A stretch of 6,263 bases of DNA from Candidatus Woesearchaeota archaeon. Lineage in GTDB: Archaea > Nanobdellota > Nanobdellia > Woesearchaeales > ARS49. The position numbers and the translations under genes were made by a program. The stretch covers positions 1 to 6,263 of the forward strand of contig JAHWHT010000061.1 of the NCBI GenBank assembly GCA_019323135.1. The letters run 5' to 3'. Positions 4,786 to 6,263 of the stretch are shown here, piece by piece (position 1 is the first letter of the stretch; each line of letters starts with the position of its first letter). Under the pieces are notes generated by a model that had not been told where the DNA came from, did not search any database, and was given only the letters and a program-made list of their open reading frames with translations.

Positions 4786-5404
4786 TAATTCTTGCGTCTG
4801 CTACTTTGCCAGCTTTATCATTAATCATAAACGGATTTATGTCTAGCTCTTGTATTTGAGGATATTTTTCAGGTATTTTAGAGACAGCGACTATTGCATT
4901 TTTTAAGATTTTCAGATTGACTGGTTTTGAGCCTCGGAATCCAAAAAGCAGTTCTTTTGCTTTTAATTCTTCTATCATGGATTCTGCATCTTTTTCAGTT
5001 ATTGGACACACTCTAAAGCTGACATCTTTCAGCAGTTCTACAAATACGCCCCCAATTCCAAACACGACTACATGTCCAAAAGTAGGGTCATTTTTTAATC
5101 CAATTATTGTCTCAACTCCTTCAACATGTTCTTGAACAAGGATTCCTTCTAGTTTCAATTTTTTCTTCTTTGCAACAGAAACCAAGTCATTAAACTCTGC
5201 CTCAAGTTCTTCTGCACTATCTGCTTTTCTTATTCCATTAACTTCTGTTTTATGCAAAGCCTGCGGCGATATAAGTTTCAGCATCACAGGATATTGTTTT
5301 GCGAATTTTTGACCATCTTCTGGTTTTTTCACAAGTATGCTTTTTGCTATTGGAAGATATTTAGATAACAGCTCTTCAGCTTTTGGTTCTGTTAATGCTT
5401 TCAT
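4775..5404 (-). CDS. acdB: ADP-forming acetyl-CoA synthetase, beta (ATP-grasp) subunit
   Basis: Beta subunit of acetate-CoA ligase (ADP-forming), which converts acetyl-CoA, ADP and phosphate to acetate, CoA and ATP: the main substrate-level ATP step in fermenting archaea. Its 209 residues are slightly shorter than the usual 230 or so, the shortfall being at the N-terminus. Visible motifs: PKAEELLSKYLPIAKS (7-22), VMLKLISPQALHKTEVNGI (40-58) with His51 in the conserved SP-HK region, an EGVETIIGLKNDPTFG strand-loop, the glycine-rich VVFGIGGVFVELLKDVSFRV segment, FRGSKPVN, and ELDINPF (186-192) with the metal-binding Asp188 and Asn190 of ATP-grasp folds. The ATG overlaps the MFS stop (ATGA), with AGGTGA 7 nt upstream, so translation is coupled. 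The alpha subunit (acyl-CoA-binding) is not in the window. Substrate range (acetyl, aryl or branched acyl) is not readable from this subunit. Confidence 0.9.
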   Translation of the reverse strand: MKALTEPKAEELLSKYLPIAKSILVKKPEDGQKFAKQYPVMLKLISPQALHKTEVNGIRKADSAEELEAEFNDLVSVAKKKKLKLEGILVQEHVEGVETIIGLKNDPTFGHVVVFGIGGVFVELLKDVSFRVCPITEKDAESMIEELKAKELLFGFRGSKPVNLKILKNAIVAVSKIPEKYPQIQELDINPFMINDKAGKVADARIIMN

Positions 5405-6263
5405 TTTTTATTCACCTTTTGTAGTGCAATCAGTCCCAGTACAAAAAATACAATCAAGGATATGATTGCTATTGAATAACTTGATCTTACAACTAAGAAA
5501 CCAAATAATATTGGTCCTATTACTCCTGAAAACTTATCACTTAATTCCATAAATCCAAAGAATTGTCCTGTTTTTTGTTTTGGCGCAATCTGCAATAATA
5601 ATGGCCGCATCGCAGTCCAAACTGCACCTAATGCAATTCCTCCTAATATTCCTCCAACAATAAACGTTGTTAAAGAAGTCACTTTAAACAACACAATCAA
5701 TGTAATCAGCCATAGCACTCCTGCAATGCTTAATGTTTTTTTAGGTCCAATCCAATCTGTAATCTTTCCAAAGAGTGCAGCGCCTATTGCTGCTGCAATT
5801 GAAAATAATATGTAAACCAACATAAATGATTTTATTGTCAATCCAATCTCTGCTCTTCCATACAGATACAAGAACACTATCACTGCATTGATTGCATTTA
5901 CATACATGAACATTGCTATTAAGAACCAAACCATATTTTTGTGGTGTTTTATTCGCAGTATCGTACTCTTTACATCTGCAAATGATTTAAGTATATCTCT
6001 GCTTAGTTTGGTCGTAGGAACTGTTTTATCTTTTAAGATAAAGAATGTTATCAATGCAAATCCTAGGAAGAATATTGCAGTTGCTGGAAACATTGCTTTA
6101 ATTCCATTTATATTTTCCCAGCCATAATAACGTAATATTGCCCAAGTCATAAGCAAACTCAAGAACGTTCCTATGTATCCTACACTCACTCCTATTCCGC
6201 TTATCTTGCCTACATTTTTTGTTGTGGATATTCTTGGAAGTATTGCATTATACACTGTTAATG
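5401..6263 (-). CDS. MFS transporter, UMF1 (Atg22-like) type, N-terminus beyond right edge
   Basis: Membrane transporter of the major facilitator superfamily; substrate unknown. The frame is open to the window edge: the codon at 6255-6253 is GTG preceded by Leu-Thr codons, so it is an internal valine rather than a start. About 287 residues are present, holding eight hydrophobic segments, consistent with helices 5-12 of the usual twelve. YNAILPRIS followed by GKISGIGVSVGYIG matches the NA-LP-I...G--SG-G---GY-G signature of the UMF1/vacuole effluxer-like branch, and FFGFMELSDKFSGVIGPILFG near the end matches its second signature (FFG---LS-K----GP-LFG). A GKITDWIGPKK loop between helices is the MFS G-x-DR-G-RR-like motif with Asp retained. 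The gene ends with TGA overlapping the acdB ATG. Some members of this family are called amino-acid or permease-like, but I see nothing that fixes the cargo. Confidence 0.85.
   Translation of the reverse strand, partial: LTVYNAILPRISTTKNVGKISGIGVSVGYIGTFLSLLMTWAILRYYGWENINGIKAMFPATAIFFLGFALITFFILKDKTVPTTKLSRDILKSFADVKSTILRIKHHKNMVWFLIAMFMYVNAINAVIVFLYLYGRAEIGLTIKSFMLVYILFSIAAAIGAALFGKITDWIGPKKTLSIAGVLWLITLIVLFKVTSLTTFIVGGILGGIALGAVWTAMRPLLLQIAPKQKTGQFFGFMELSDKFSGVIGPILFGFLVVRSSYSIAIISLIVFFVLGLIALQKVNKK
5412..5417 (-). promoter_or_regulatory. Shine-Dalgarno site of acdB inside the MFS gene
   Basis: The minus strand reads AGGTGA, a direct match to the archaeal anti-Shine-Dalgarno complement, 7 nt before the acdB ATG at 5404. 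It sits in the last codons of the MFS gene and confirms both the acdB start and its translation from the MFS transcript. Confidence 0.75.

Noticed and set aside
4643..4846. Plus-strand frame of 67 codons overlapping the cysteine-rich peptide and the acdB end
   Set aside because: Another frame of the 4561-4785 gene without export signal, promoter or ribosome site of its own; it also runs over the conserved end of acdB.
4917..5135. Plus-strand frame of 72 codons antisense to acdB
   Set aside because: Ser/Thr/Pro-rich shadow of ATP-grasp motifs on the other strand.
5741..6127. Small frames on both strands inside the MFS gene
   Set aside because: They lie within eight predicted membrane helices of the MFS frame and show no family features.

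Overview
The window reads as an AT-rich, tightly packed archaeal chromosome segment. The archaeal evidence is an archaeal/eukaryotic-type glutamyl-tRNA synthetase with the long N-terminal extension, TATA boxes (TTTAAATA-like) about 27 nt before several start codons (leaderless mRNAs), and the beta subunit of ADP-forming acetyl-CoA synthetase. Short genes, overlapping gene ends and small membrane-anchored thioredoxin-fold proteins would suit a small-genome DPANN archaeon (Woesearchaeota/Pacearchaeota-like). That placement is an inference and no marker here settles it.

Layout: (1) 1-599, minus strand: N-terminal part of gltX, running off the left edge. (2) 600-817: divergent promoter region holding a perfect 14-bp inverted repeat placed almost mirror-symmetrically upstream of the two TATA boxes. 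(3) 818-2067, plus: one membrane-anchored protein with three tandem thioredoxin-like CxxC repeats, split by a single-base frameshift near 1505-1510 into two open frames, and closed by a hairpin plus T-runs. (4) 2173-4303, plus: a membrane-anchored DsbA-like oxidoreductase overlapping by 11 bp a SufS/Csd-type cysteine desulfurase. (5) 4292-4453, minus: a 53-residue double CxxC zinc-ribbon protein convergent with the desulfurase. (6) 4561-4785, plus: a small secreted peptide with eight cysteines. (7) 4775-6263, minus: an operon of a UMF1-type MFS transporter (N-terminus beyond the right edge) and acdB, joined by an ATGA stop/start overlap. No gene-free stretch exceeds 300 bases.

How the genes may work together: the middle of the window is dominated by thiol chemistry. 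A triple CxxC membrane protein, a DsbA-like protein, a cysteine desulfurase and an eight-cysteine exported peptide lie within 4 kb on the same strand. Only the DsbA-desulfurase pair is clearly one transcription unit. A reasonable hypothesis is extracytoplasmic disulfide formation or isomerisation, with the desulfurase supplying sulfur in the cytoplasm and the peptide as a possible client. The right-hand operon pairs energy conservation from acetyl-CoA (acetate and ATP formation) with a transporter of unknown substrate.
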